Shown one piece after another: positions 13,010 to 23,900 of a stretch of 64,000 nucleotides of DNA. The DNA comes from Saxidomus purpurata (Eukaryota; Mollusca; Bivalvia; Venerida; Veneridae): the NCBI GenBank assembly GCA_022818135.1, contig JAFMSR010000007.1:11603007-11667006 (forward strand). The letters run 5' to 3'. The position numbers and the translations under genes were made by a program. Position 1 is the first letter of the stretch; each line of letters starts with the position of its first letter. The notes beneath the pieces were generated by a model, which worked only from the letters and a program-made list of their open reading frames with translations, searched no databases and had not been told where the DNA came from.

Positions 13010-13265
13010 CGCCCCAGAAGAGTTTAGTCGGGGATAGTGCTGGTTTATGAACATGCCCGGTGTGCAGCACCAATACAGTGGGACCTCGGTTTTTAGGTTT
13101 CATCTGAGAGACCATTAGTATTGTTAGTGGAGGAGCGGGGAATCGAGCCTGCGATCTATGGATTACGATTCCAGCGCGTTACCACTGGACTATCTATCTC
13201 TATCTTGTTATACTGCCTCACACCTCTCACGAGTATTATGGGCAGGGTGCACGCCGGGTGTTAAT
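13010..13265 (-). repeat. tRNA-derived SINE, minus orientation, abutting the LINE tail
   Basis: On the minus strand there is an A-box-like AGTCCAGTGGTAACGCGC followed by a B-box-like GCAGGCTCGATTCC, as in a tRNA-derived SINE head. It starts immediately after the (ATAA)n tail of the plus-strand LINE. Confidence 0.65.
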
Positions 13266-13373
13266 AAAAGATAAAACTACTGCAAGATAGCTCCTACAGT
13301 CAAGAGAAACAAGACGGTTAAAACTGTTAAAATAGTAAAAGAGAAAAAAGGGTTAAAAACAACTGTTGTATGA

Positions 13374-14075
13374 CTAATAATTGATTTGGGCCACTGCCTG
13401 CTTGAATGATTCAAGATCAGGCAGGATCGCAATATGTGTGGGTAATCTATTCCACAGGACTGTGGTATGGGGGAAAAAAGAGTACTTAAAGAAGTCCGAA
13501 TTTGCATGGGTTTGGCGGAGACTAAGGGGGTGCATATGTCTTGTTAACCTGTTTGGGACTTCTATGTAATTGGGCAGGGAGATTGCTACAAGATTGTAGT
13601 ATATTTTGTAAAACATAACCAATTTGGAGGCTTGACGCCTGTTCTCAAGGGTGCTCCGTCCAAGGGTGTTCTGCAGGTCTGTCACACTGGTATCTCTGGA
13701 ATAATCATTTTTTACCCATCTGATTGTGCGTCGCTGGACCATCTCCAGCTTGTGAATATTAACCTGGGTGTGTGGTGACCATACAGATGATGCATACTCT
13801 AGTTGTGGTCTGACTAATGTTTTGTAAGAGAGTGATTTGATATTTTCATGTTTTGTTTTAATGTTACGTTTGAGAAAGCCTAGTGTTCTGTTTGCATTTG
13901 TTGTTATTCTTGAGATGTGTGTATTCCAGCTGAGATCTTGGCTGATGTCTACACCAAGGTATTTTGCATCCTTAGCTGGTGAGAGTGTTTGACCATGAAG
14001 CTTATATGGGAACTGGATAGGTTTTCTACTACGTGTGATATGGAGGACCTGACATTTACTAGGGTTAAATTCCAT
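13374..14075 (-). CDS. LINE reverse transcriptase C-terminal part, long open frame
   Basis: An uninterrupted minus-strand frame of 233 residues covers the end of a LINE reverse transcriptase and its C-terminal region: NPSKCQVLHITR, KDAKYLGVDISQDLSWNTHI, LVRPQLEYASSVWSPHT, KLEMVQRRTIRWVKNDYS and LWNRLPTHIAILPDLESFKQ. Homology extends a little further upstream (to about 14190), where it becomes broken before a catalytic ADD box can be read, so the copy is 5'-truncated and cannot be autonomous. The intact frame over 700 bp suggests recent insertion. It belongs to a different family from the LINE at 10592-13008. It is a transposon fragment, not a host gene. Confidence 0.8.
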   Translation of the reverse strand: MEFNPSKCQVLHITRSRKPIQFPYKLHGQTLSPAKDAKYLGVDISQDLSWNTHISRITTNANRTLGFLKRNIKTKHENIKSLSYKTLVRPQLEYASSVWSPHTQVNIHKLEMVQRRTIRWVKNDYSRDTSVTDLQNTLGRSTLENRRQASKLVMFYKIYYNLVAISLPNYIEVPNRLTRHMHPLSLRQTHANSDFFKYSFFPHTTVLWNRLPTHIAILPDLESFKQAVAQINY

Positions 14076-14299
14076 GTCCCACAGTTTTTCCCACGTTTCT
14101 AGCTTAGAGAGATCATTTTGTAACCTTTGACAATCAGAGAGGCAAGTAACTGCAAAGTAAACGGCAGTGTCATCAGCAAAAAAGTGTCATCAGCCTAATT
14201 AATGTGGCGTTTGTGTGTGACCCCTTTCACAGATCTGATATTTTTAACTGTCAAACCTCTACTGAAGGCGAACAAGTCTAAAATGTCAACCTGTAAAAT

Positions 14300-14356
14300 C
14301 GGTCTGCCTTCGAAGTGGAAATAGTGCGACTACCACTAAACCACTGATCCGGTCCT
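14300..14356 (-). repeat. tRNA-like SINE fragment
   Basis: On the minus strand, AGTGGTTTAGTGGTAG is an A-box-like tRNA block, followed by GTCGCACTATTTCCACTTCG. This is probably a short SINE relic. Confidence 0.45.
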
Positions 14357-14599
14357 AATGTATCTCGAGTAATGTCCTGACATCTTATATGAAACCAGTG
14401 TGAACAAGTGTCAGGGCATTATCGTTCACACGGAAACTCATTGCCGTGGTTCTTTTCCAGGTTTTTGTTTCTTTGGCAGTTGATGAGTAGCCGAACTTTT
14501 CGACAAATGTAATGTAGGCATTGATTTAGTGTACACATACCTGCAGCAAGGGGGATATTTAGTAGTATAACCTATGAGTTACCTTCCCTTAGAGGAAGT

Positions 14600-14752
14600 G
14601 CCCGTTCCCAGAATTCTCGTTGCCAGCGCCGCCATTGTGAAGCGGAAGACGCAGAATTATTTGTGAGAACAAAAGAACAAAGCGTACTCATTAAATTACC
14701 ATAATTATTGTAAATATCACTCATATTTTTATTAGTTACAATCTCATTAGCC
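14600..14752 (+). promoter_or_regulatory. UNC119 proximal promoter and 5' UTR region
   Basis: This is the most GC-rich patch near the first UNC119 exon. GCCGCCATTGTG matches the reverse complement of a YY1-type site, and GCGGAAG is an ETS-like core; both are typical of TATA-less housekeeping promoters. The transcription start is not visible directly, so the extent is a guess. Confidence 0.4.
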
Positions 14753-14909
14753 ATGAGTGTCGCAAGTGCAGAGAGGAAAACGAAAAAGAAAGGAGGAGGC
14801 TTGTCCGGACTGCTCAGAAAGGAAAAAGACCCAATCACTGAAGAAGAACTGTTGAAAAAAGAAATAATTTCTCCAGACGATGTTCTTAGATTAAACAGAA
14901 TAACAGAAG
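14753..14909 (+). CDS. UNC119: UNC119 exon 1
   Basis: Encodes residues 1-52 plus one base. It ends at AGAAG|GTAAAA; the frame read past the donor is intronic. The join restores the aspartate codon before YLCPP. Confidence 0.92.
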
Positions 14910-17900
14910 GTAAAATACCAGAAGGGGTTAAATGAAAAAGGGGGATTATCATCCTTATATCCCCAGAGAGACCATGTAGATATTTATTGATCTTTTTCAG
15001 AGTTTGAATCATTCCGTAATTTATCAGTTTTCTCTGGGCAATATCCCGTAAAATAGTGTCTGTCATCTGGTCCACAGGTATCCGGTGTGGCACTAACAAA
15101 GTAAGCACTCTTTACATGCCTCGAAGGATCGTGTAAATGCTGGGAGATTTTTGCTTAATTGCCAGGATTTTGGACAAAATACAGGGAGAATTTTTTTTAT
15201 AAGGAAATCATGCATTTCTAAGATGAATACCGGAATCAACTTCACTACCGGAATCGGTTTTCGATTACCGGTATCTACTTAATACAGGCGTTGTATCTAC
15301 TAAATTGTAATAAATACCTATAAATATGATAGAATTTATGATATTTGACTCGTAAGCAAAGTTTTAGAAAATAATATTGAGCCAAAAATGACTTTGGGAG
15401 AGTTTTTGTGTCGCCCTTTCGGAGAAAAGGCGATACATAAAGATAGCTTTGTTCGTCTGTCGGTCTGTGCGTTGGTCCTTCCGTCACACAAACTTAACGT
15501 TGGCTATAACTTTGCCATTTCTTAAGATTTCTTTATCAAACTTTACAATTGTATTGCTTATGACAAAAGGGTCATTATGCCACCAATTCTTGTAGGTCAA
15601 GGTCATGTTTGACAGTTATGCCCCATTTTGTACTAAGATTTTGTCACGAAAACTTAACGTTGGCTATAACTTTGCCATTTCTTAAGATTTCTTCATCTAA
15701 CTTTCAAATTGCATTGCTTATGACACAAGGGTTGTGATGCCGCCAAATTTTGTAGGTCAAGGTCATATTTGACAGAGTTATGCCCCTTTTTATACTTAGA
15801 TTTTTGCTATAACTTTGCCATTTCTTAAGATTTTTTTATCAAACTTTCAAATTGTATTGCTTATGTCAAAAGGGTTGTGATGCTGCCAAATTTTGTAGGT
15901 CAAGGTCTTATTTGACAGAGTTATGCCCCTTATTGTCGTTAGATTTTGTCACGAAAACTTAATGTTGGCTATAACTTTGCCATTTCTTAGGATTTTTTTA
16001 TCAAACTTTCAAATTGTACTATGACATAAGGGTCATGATGCCACAAAAGTTTGTTGGCCAAGGTCATATTTGACAGAGTTATGCCCTTTTTACACTTAGA
16101 TTTTGTCACAAAACTATTGGTTATTCTGACAGAGCATAAGAGGGCGACACAAGTGTTCTACTGAACACCCATCTCAGTGCTCTCAGTCGACATTATCGCC
16201 ATTTGATAATTTATGAGTTGGGTTATTTTTAAGGATTGGCTACAAAAAATGGCGATATTTAACCTGCAAAAATGAAAAAACCGACTAAAACACAAAACTG
16301 TCATATCTTCTTAGTCCCTCGAGGCATCAACACTTGTTTGACATCTGTGTTAATTGGCCCCTAATGATTTATAATGTTCGATTGTTATCGGATTATCAGA
16401 TCGAGATCAGATACACCAGCGCCTGCAGGCGATTAAAACTGGAACCAATCAGCGACTTCGATAGTAATTACTTGAAAATAGTAACCAACAACTAACCGAT
16501 AGAGTGATATGTTTACACATTAAAAAATTAATATTTCCCGCTAATACACATGCGTGTCAACCTAATCGCCGGGCGGGTCGATCGATTATAGCCTCTTTAG
16601 AGGATGGTGGACCCAACAAACAAACTATCGCCGGGCCGAACCGAGTCACGCCGCTCGATAGTTATAATCGCCACTTTTTAACATAACCCGTCCGCCGAAT
16701 CACCGAGCTGAAAGGTTCCGCCTTCGATAATAATAATCCGCCCACTTATAAACTTGTGGGAAACTTACTTGTCAATCACCACGCAAATCAACACATTTGC
16801 CGATTACAGTATGGTGGCAATAAATTTTTATGAAATTTCGGTGTCGGAATTATTTCAATTAAAACGAGCAAGAGGTGAAAACTCCCACTTGTAACGATTT
16901 TTGGAAACACTGGTGTTTTCAAACGAGTAATTTTGTTTTCGTTATTTGGCTATATCAGAAGTCAGATTATTTTCATTATATTTCTCACGAATACAGAATA
17001 ATATGATTAAAATACCTGCACAATGTTCAGGTGTTTTTAAAAAGATGCTCGGGCAGTTACTCGAGTAGTTTCCTGCGCAAAAGTAGGGTTGATTTCTTCT
17101 AAACTTTCATTTAAAATAGGCTGTTCTCCGTTCCTTCTTATGGTGACAATTTTTCAGTTTAAATATGATTAAAATGCTAAAAACTTGGAATATGTTGCTG
17201 AAAATCGAGCGGCAAAGGGGTCGAAATAGTGACAGACGAGTAAAACTGAAAAGAAATAATTTACAGGAGACAGTTAATATTTTAGTTTTGCAGAATTTTA
17301 CAAAAAAAAGATGTGTGATTAAGATATGTTTCCTGCTGGAAAAAAATGAACATGCTCTTTTTACTCAAGCACATGCATTTAACTGGAACAACACACTGAA
17401 AAGAGAGCATGACAGTCCAGCTGGACTTAGTTTACCAAGCCCCACATGAGAAGTTAAGTATCTTGGACAGTAACAGCACTGCACCATGAACCATTTAGTA
17501 AAATACCCATGCCAACAAAAACTGAACAAGACCTATATTGGCAAAAAAAGGACCAGTTGTATTCAAAGGTATTTTTCTGGTCAAGTCAATGTGCCGGCAG
17601 CGCGCAGACTTTGGCTATTATTTTTTCATGAAAAATTTATGGCTATTATTTATAAACTGCCAGTGTGAGCACTGCATCTAGTAATGTTTATAGTTAAATA
17701 TGTTACAATCGGTGTTCATAACATCTGCAAACATATGAGAATCACAATTATACCTCAAAGATATACATATAGTTGATGGACTATCACTATTTTGAACGCT
17801 ACATTTTTGAAGAAATGATTCTGAAATATTAATATTTTACATGTCATAAGCAAATCCAGCATTTTGACTGTAATTAAAAATTGTACCATTATTTTTTTTC

Positions 17901-20900
17901 TAAGTTATGCTTGAGCTATTTAATTGGCATGATGATTATATTAAATGTTAACACATAGAAATGTTTTACTTAATATCTGATATATGAATAAAATCTAGAT
18001 ATTTTTCAAAGAATTGCGTTATCTGTTTCATCCATTTGCCATAACCCTCAAAATATATAATTTGAAGCCCCTGCGTCTCGTACTATTCACGTGCATCTGA
18101 CATCTCCGTGTGAGATTTAGTGACTGAATCATCCAATGATTCGAGTCCAGCTGCAACTGAATGTTGAACGGTGGATGAGATTGAAAGTTACTGCGCAAAT
18201 TTTTCTGACAAATTTGTTCAGTATTTTCAGAAGCACCTAAAAGGTCACATAAAAACCAAGGTCAACGAGCCCCTACGTGATGGACTTATCTCCAGTGACT
18301 GGACGAACAACAACTGTGAGTCTATCAATCATGTCTTGAAGCAGACTGTTGACTGGCAATCCAAGAGTCTACCTGAGTTTGTCAGGTTGGTCAAGCGACT
18401 GGTAGTTGGTGAATTCAAGGAACTGAGAAGTGCGCTTTGCTCAACAGGTAGTTTCCGTCTGGCTGTCACTCACAAGCACTTCCAGGTGACAACCTGTACA
18501 AACGCTATCGACAGTTCGTGGTCAAAATGACGGTTGTCATGTCGACGGACGGAAATAGTTCATGTATGGCACCAAGGACAGACGGTAAGAAGCCAGGTCA
18601 GCGTAAGAGGAAAGTAAATATTAGGACTGTGACTTTGAAGAAAGCCATGACATGAACACATTAATCAATTCAAAATTGGCAAAAAGAATGCTGTCCGTGA
18701 TTCAACATTAAAAAAACCCTGGCAAAGGGTACATTGTCCAAGTTCCTATTTGTGTGACAAGTGGCAAGTTTCTAAATAAACATTTATTGACGCTGGATCC
18801 TACAGAGATTCATATGCTTGAAAAAAAAAGTCAAGAACTTATCTTGAATAATTTTTTAATGGCACTGAAAAACATAGAATTAATAGATAAAGCTGAACTG
18901 GCTACAATTCCTACTACAGAAGTAGTATTATAGAATTATAGAATATTTAAAGACACTGTAAAACAGAAGTAGTATTATAGAATATTTAAAGACACTGTGT
19001 AAAACAGTATTTATTTCATTTAAGTTAACCAATAAAGGCAGTATATAATTTAAATAAATGCAGCCACACATTAAATTTCTCTAAGGTGAGCGGTACAGAT
19101 GCATATTCACACTTTTGTATTGGAGACCTTATCCTGCTACTTCTTATTTACAGGCGTAACTCAGCTACTTACCCTAATTTGGGAAGCAACTGCGCTGAGC
19201 CGAACCGCCGTGTAAAACTGAAAAATCCTACATTTTAATAATATATGTTTGTTGTGTATTTCTTTTTCACAATATAAGTTGTCTTTATATGTAACTGCGT
19301 AACTTGGCTACTTACCCAAATTTGGGAAGCAACTATGCTGAGCCAACCAGTATGTTAAACAACAAAATCATTTTAATGCCCCCGAAGGGTGGCATATTAA
19401 AATCGCACCGTCAGTCCGTCCGTCTGTGCGTCCCCACTTACAAATTTGTGTCCGGACTGTAACTCTGTCATGCATTGAGGGATTTTAAAATAACTTGGCA
19501 CACATGTCTAGCACATCAAGACGACGTGTCGTGTGCAAGACCCACATCCCTACCTCAAAGGTCAAGGTCACACTTGGAGTATGAAGGTTATGGAATCCTC
19601 TATATATGCACACATTCGTGTCCGGACTGTAACTTTGTCATGCATTGAAGGATTTTCAAATAACTTGGCACAAATGTCTAGTACATCAAGACGATGTGTT
19701 GCGTGCAAGACCCACGTCCCTACCTCAAAGGTCAAGGTCACACTTAGAGTTTGAAGGTAATGGATTCCTCTATATATGCATATATGCACACATTCGTGTC
19801 CGGACTGTAACTTTGTCATGCATTGAAGGATTTTAAAATAATTTTGCACAAATATCTAGCACATCAAGACGACATGTCGCGTGCAAGACCCACATCCCTA
19901 CCACAAAGGTCAAGGTCACACTTTGTGTTTATAGGTAATGGAATCCTGTATATATGCATACATTTGTGTCCGGACTATAACTTTATTATGCTTTGAAGGA
20001 TTTTTAGATAACTTGGCACAAATGTCTAGCACATCAAGCGGATGTGTCGCGTGCAAGACCCAAGTCCCTCCCTCAAAGGTCAAGGTCACACTTAGTGTTT
20101 AAAGTAATGGAATACTGTATGCATGGTTACTCTGTCATGTATGGAAGGAGCTCTTGTTTTAATATATGTATGTATGTCTTACTACACAGTCTTGCACTAT
20201 ATTGTTACATGTAGGTTGAGTATTTCTTAATTAAAAGCATTATCAACATATTTTGTCTTTTGATAAGTGCTGTCGTAACACAGCTATTTGATATTTGTTT
20301 TTATTTAAACCTAAATATATTCACTTGTCCAGTACAAAAGTAACAGTAAGATTGAATGATGATCATTCTTGCTATTATCTTGACTAAGGAGTATTTGTTT
20401 TCTTATAATTATATGTTTACAACTTCAGTTAAAATCTAAACATTAGATAAACATGTAAATACAATTACAGTTTCTCTTCTAATCCCAACATCTCTTCTGA
20501 ACTCTGAACAGAACAGATCAGTGGCAACCACTTCGAACCATACATGTATATGTTTGGATTTCATACACAGCCTGCTATAGATAGATGATTGTTATGTATG
20601 ATGTGTTATTTGGTATATGATAAATTATTGAATGTTTCGTTGAATATTGTATGTTTTGTGAATAAATTTAAAAGAATATTTTTTGTATTTATTTAATATT
20701 TCATTTATTTATTTATTTATTCACATACGTTCAGCTTATGACCTGTAAAATGTTATTATTTCAGAATCATTTTATTTCAGAATCATTTCTTCAAAAATGT
20801 AACGTTCAAAATAGTTATACTCCATCAACTATATGCATATCTTTGAGGTATAATTGTGATTCTCACATGTTCGCAGATGTTATGAACACCGATTGTAACA

Positions 20901-23900
20901 TATTTAACTATAAACAAAAAAACTCTCCCAGTCATTTTTGGCTTCATATTATTTTCTAAAACTTTGCATACGAGTCAAATATAATAAATTCTATCATATT
21001 TACATGATTTAATACAATTAAGTAGATACAACGTCTGTATTAAGTAGATTCCGGTAATCGAAAACCGATTCCGGTAGATTCTGGTAGTGAAGACTAGTGA
21101 AGATTCCGGTATTCATTGTAACCCAGAACGTATTGTGTATTTACACAAGAAAACGTTGATTTTCAACATTGTTGACTTTTCCCGTAGCAGGCTGGAATTC
21201 TCTTGTATCCGGTATTAACGATTCCAACAGAATTAAAGTAGAAGAAAAGTATTTCTTCTTCACCCAAAATTGTGAAAACTCCCTGGCCTATACATTTGTG
21301 AAAAAAATAGCGTGCTGGGACCCAGATTGTGAAAAAAAATAGCGTGTAATCATGTGAAATTTAAGTTACCATCTGACAAAATGTATGAAATGCATTAGAT
21401 TTAAATAAAATAAGGAATTGCTACATAAATTTGTGTAATGGTGCTCGGACACAACTGACATGTTAACACAACTGACATGTTGAAACATTTGGTGACTGAG
21501 CAAGCGTTGTCACCATTTACAGCTGATTCTGTATATGCAGGATGTTCAATTGACCAGAGAACTCGGGTCTTGACCTGTGAAAATTGAGAAATACCCATAT
21601 TTGCCCCGCAATAAAAATGTCCTGTGCGTCAACTTGACCCGCGAGAATTTTCATCATGCCTCAAGAGTCTCGTCAATTTCGCCGTGTCAATCAAAATCCG
21701 ACCGTCATCTATTGGAACATTGTAACAAGTCTCGGCGATTAGACCATCAGTCAAAAATCGATTGTCGCCTGTTGGTAAATATACATAAGAAGGCGGAGCT
21801 AATTAGCCACTACCTATCAATCAGCACGTGGCCGTCTCGTTTGTCATCAAAGGTGTTAATTGATAAACAATGTTAGACCTCGGCGAATTTCTATAACACA
21901 GACTAATGAGCGGCTGACTCTGACACGACTCGGTGTATTGTAATTCACAGATCGCCGGAAACATAAAATCGAAAGACAATTAAATATTTTCTGTTATTCC
22001 GATAATCATATGTCATTACTGACATAAGCACATGCTTTCATGTTTTAAAACTTGATAAAACGCGACCAGCACTGATGTTGAAGAGTGACGAATGACAATA
22101 AAAGCATTGTTTTTTAGCTTGACTTTTCGAAGAAAAGGGGAGCTGTCCTACTCGCCCCAGCGTTGTCACACCTTGGTTAACTTTTTCGTACCACCCCAGT
22201 TTATTTCAAAAGTATTAGCGGTATGGCTTTGAAACTTACCATACTTGTTTACCATCATAACCTCCATCTACAGACAAGAGTACATAACTCTGTCAAGGTT
22301 TTTGGCAGAATTATGGCCCTTTTTTTGACTTAGAAAGTGTATTGAGCTTGGTTAAGTTTTTCGTACCACCTCACTTTATTTCAAAACCATTTGTGGTATT
22401 GCGTTGAAACTAACCATACTTGTTAACCATCATGACCTACATCAACAGACAAGAGTACATAACTCTGTCAAGGTTTTGACAGCATTTTGCCCCTTTTTTA
22501 CTTAGAAAATACATTGAATATGGATAAAATCCACTTATTGTCTAAACCCTTTGAGATATTGCTTTGAAACTTTGAATGCTTGTTTAAATTATTATCCCCA
22601 TTTGTGGGCAAGAGAAGGTAACTGTCAGGGATTTGTTTTTAAAATTAAGGCCCTTAACGACTTAGAATCTTGGTAAAGTTTTTCGTACCAGTCCACTTTT
22701 TGACTAAACTGTTTGAGATATTAATTTGAAAGTTGGAATACTTGTTTACCATCATGATCCCCAAATATGGGCAGGAGAAGGTAATTCTGTCAAGGATTTT
22801 ATTTGAATTAAGGCCCTTTTTTGACTTAGAAACTCAGTTAAAATTTTCATTCTTGTCCACTTGTTTTGACTTAACCATTTGAGATATAACTTTGAAAGTT
22901 TGAGTACTTATGTACCATCATGAGACCTATCTGTAAGCAAGAGAAGATAACTCTGTGAAAATGTTTCTTGATTTGTACTTAGAAATTCCTAGTTAAAGTC
23001 TTGTGTGCCCTTAACTGTCAAAGTTTTGTTTTATTGGCAAGCACTAAAAAAGTCGAGCGCGCTGTCCTACTGACAGCTCTTGTTTAATATTAAAATAAGT
23101 GACTAATGTGTTGAAATATTAACTTTCAAAATTGTAACGGACATTAATTTTTTAATTATCGCCGGGCATTATCTGACACCTCCAGTATTTGACACTTCTA
23201 AACATTATTTGAATATTTTGTTTTGATAGTTTTTTTGTATTAAAACTGTTAAAATCGGTCGGGGGGCATAACGGATATGTGAGATCATCAAAATATGTGA
23301 CAAATGGGGGGACAACGTAATTTTCAGCTAATAAAACCTAGGAAAATGATAAGCATCTATCTAATTTAAGAATCATTAGAAAATACGACTGAAAAGCAGC
23401 AGGACACAAACAGAAAAATATGAAATGCAAGCCTAGGATATATTACCTGAACCAGATGACCCTTGACTCGACCCTTAAAATTGTCACCTTGACTCTTAAT
23501 TTGATTTTGACCCTTGAAAATTTAGGCTGCAGAGTCAATGACCCTTGATTTTCCAAGCCTATTGAACACCCTGATATGATCATGTACCTGTACTTAACAG
23601 TTTTGCCTTTATGTCCCATGAAGCTTGTTTTGAGTCATGAATCTACCTTGTTTCTGTCAGTTTTTGTTAAAACAGCCTCTTGTTTATTTTTTGGAATCAT
23701 TCATCTCGGTTGCGATTCTTGGAACCTTGTTCTAATCAAACAGGTACTCCCTGGCGCAGTTACTTCCCTTTTAGATACAGGTTTTCGTATCTGTAAGGGG
23801 AGGTAACTATATCCGGGAGTTACATTCGATTAAATCATGTGAACTATTTTATACAAAAACTGAAACCAAATTTCTTGCAGTGTAAACAATTCACTCAGCA

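Larger units (their letters stand above)
15223..21116. mobile_element. Long-terminal-inverted-repeat DNA transposon (MULE-like), with nested insertions
   Basis: The right arm 20734-21116 is the reverse complement of a left arm that is now in two parts, 15223-15407 and about 17687-17851. Both arms start with ATGAATACCGG at the outer edge. Matching blocks include ATGATAGAATTTAT, AAGTTTTAGAAAATAATAT, TTACAATCGGTGTTCATAAC and CATATAGTTGATGGA. The left arm is split by about 2.3 kb that begins with a pearl-type element. Between the arms lie transposase remnants (18171-18660) and another pearl-type element (19377-20158). I see no clear target-site duplication. The MULE assignment rests on the transposase fragment and the long arms. 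Confidence 0.7.

Noticed and set aside
14572..15108. 178-residue minus-strand open frame overlapping UNC119 exon 1
   Set aside because: It lies antisense over a well-supported exon and its promoter. No family resemblance; its openness is explained by the coding strand opposite.
19533..19849. Open frames on both strands within the tandem repeat at 19377-20158
   Set aside because: Repeated in every core unit and broken at unit joints; a repeat artefact.
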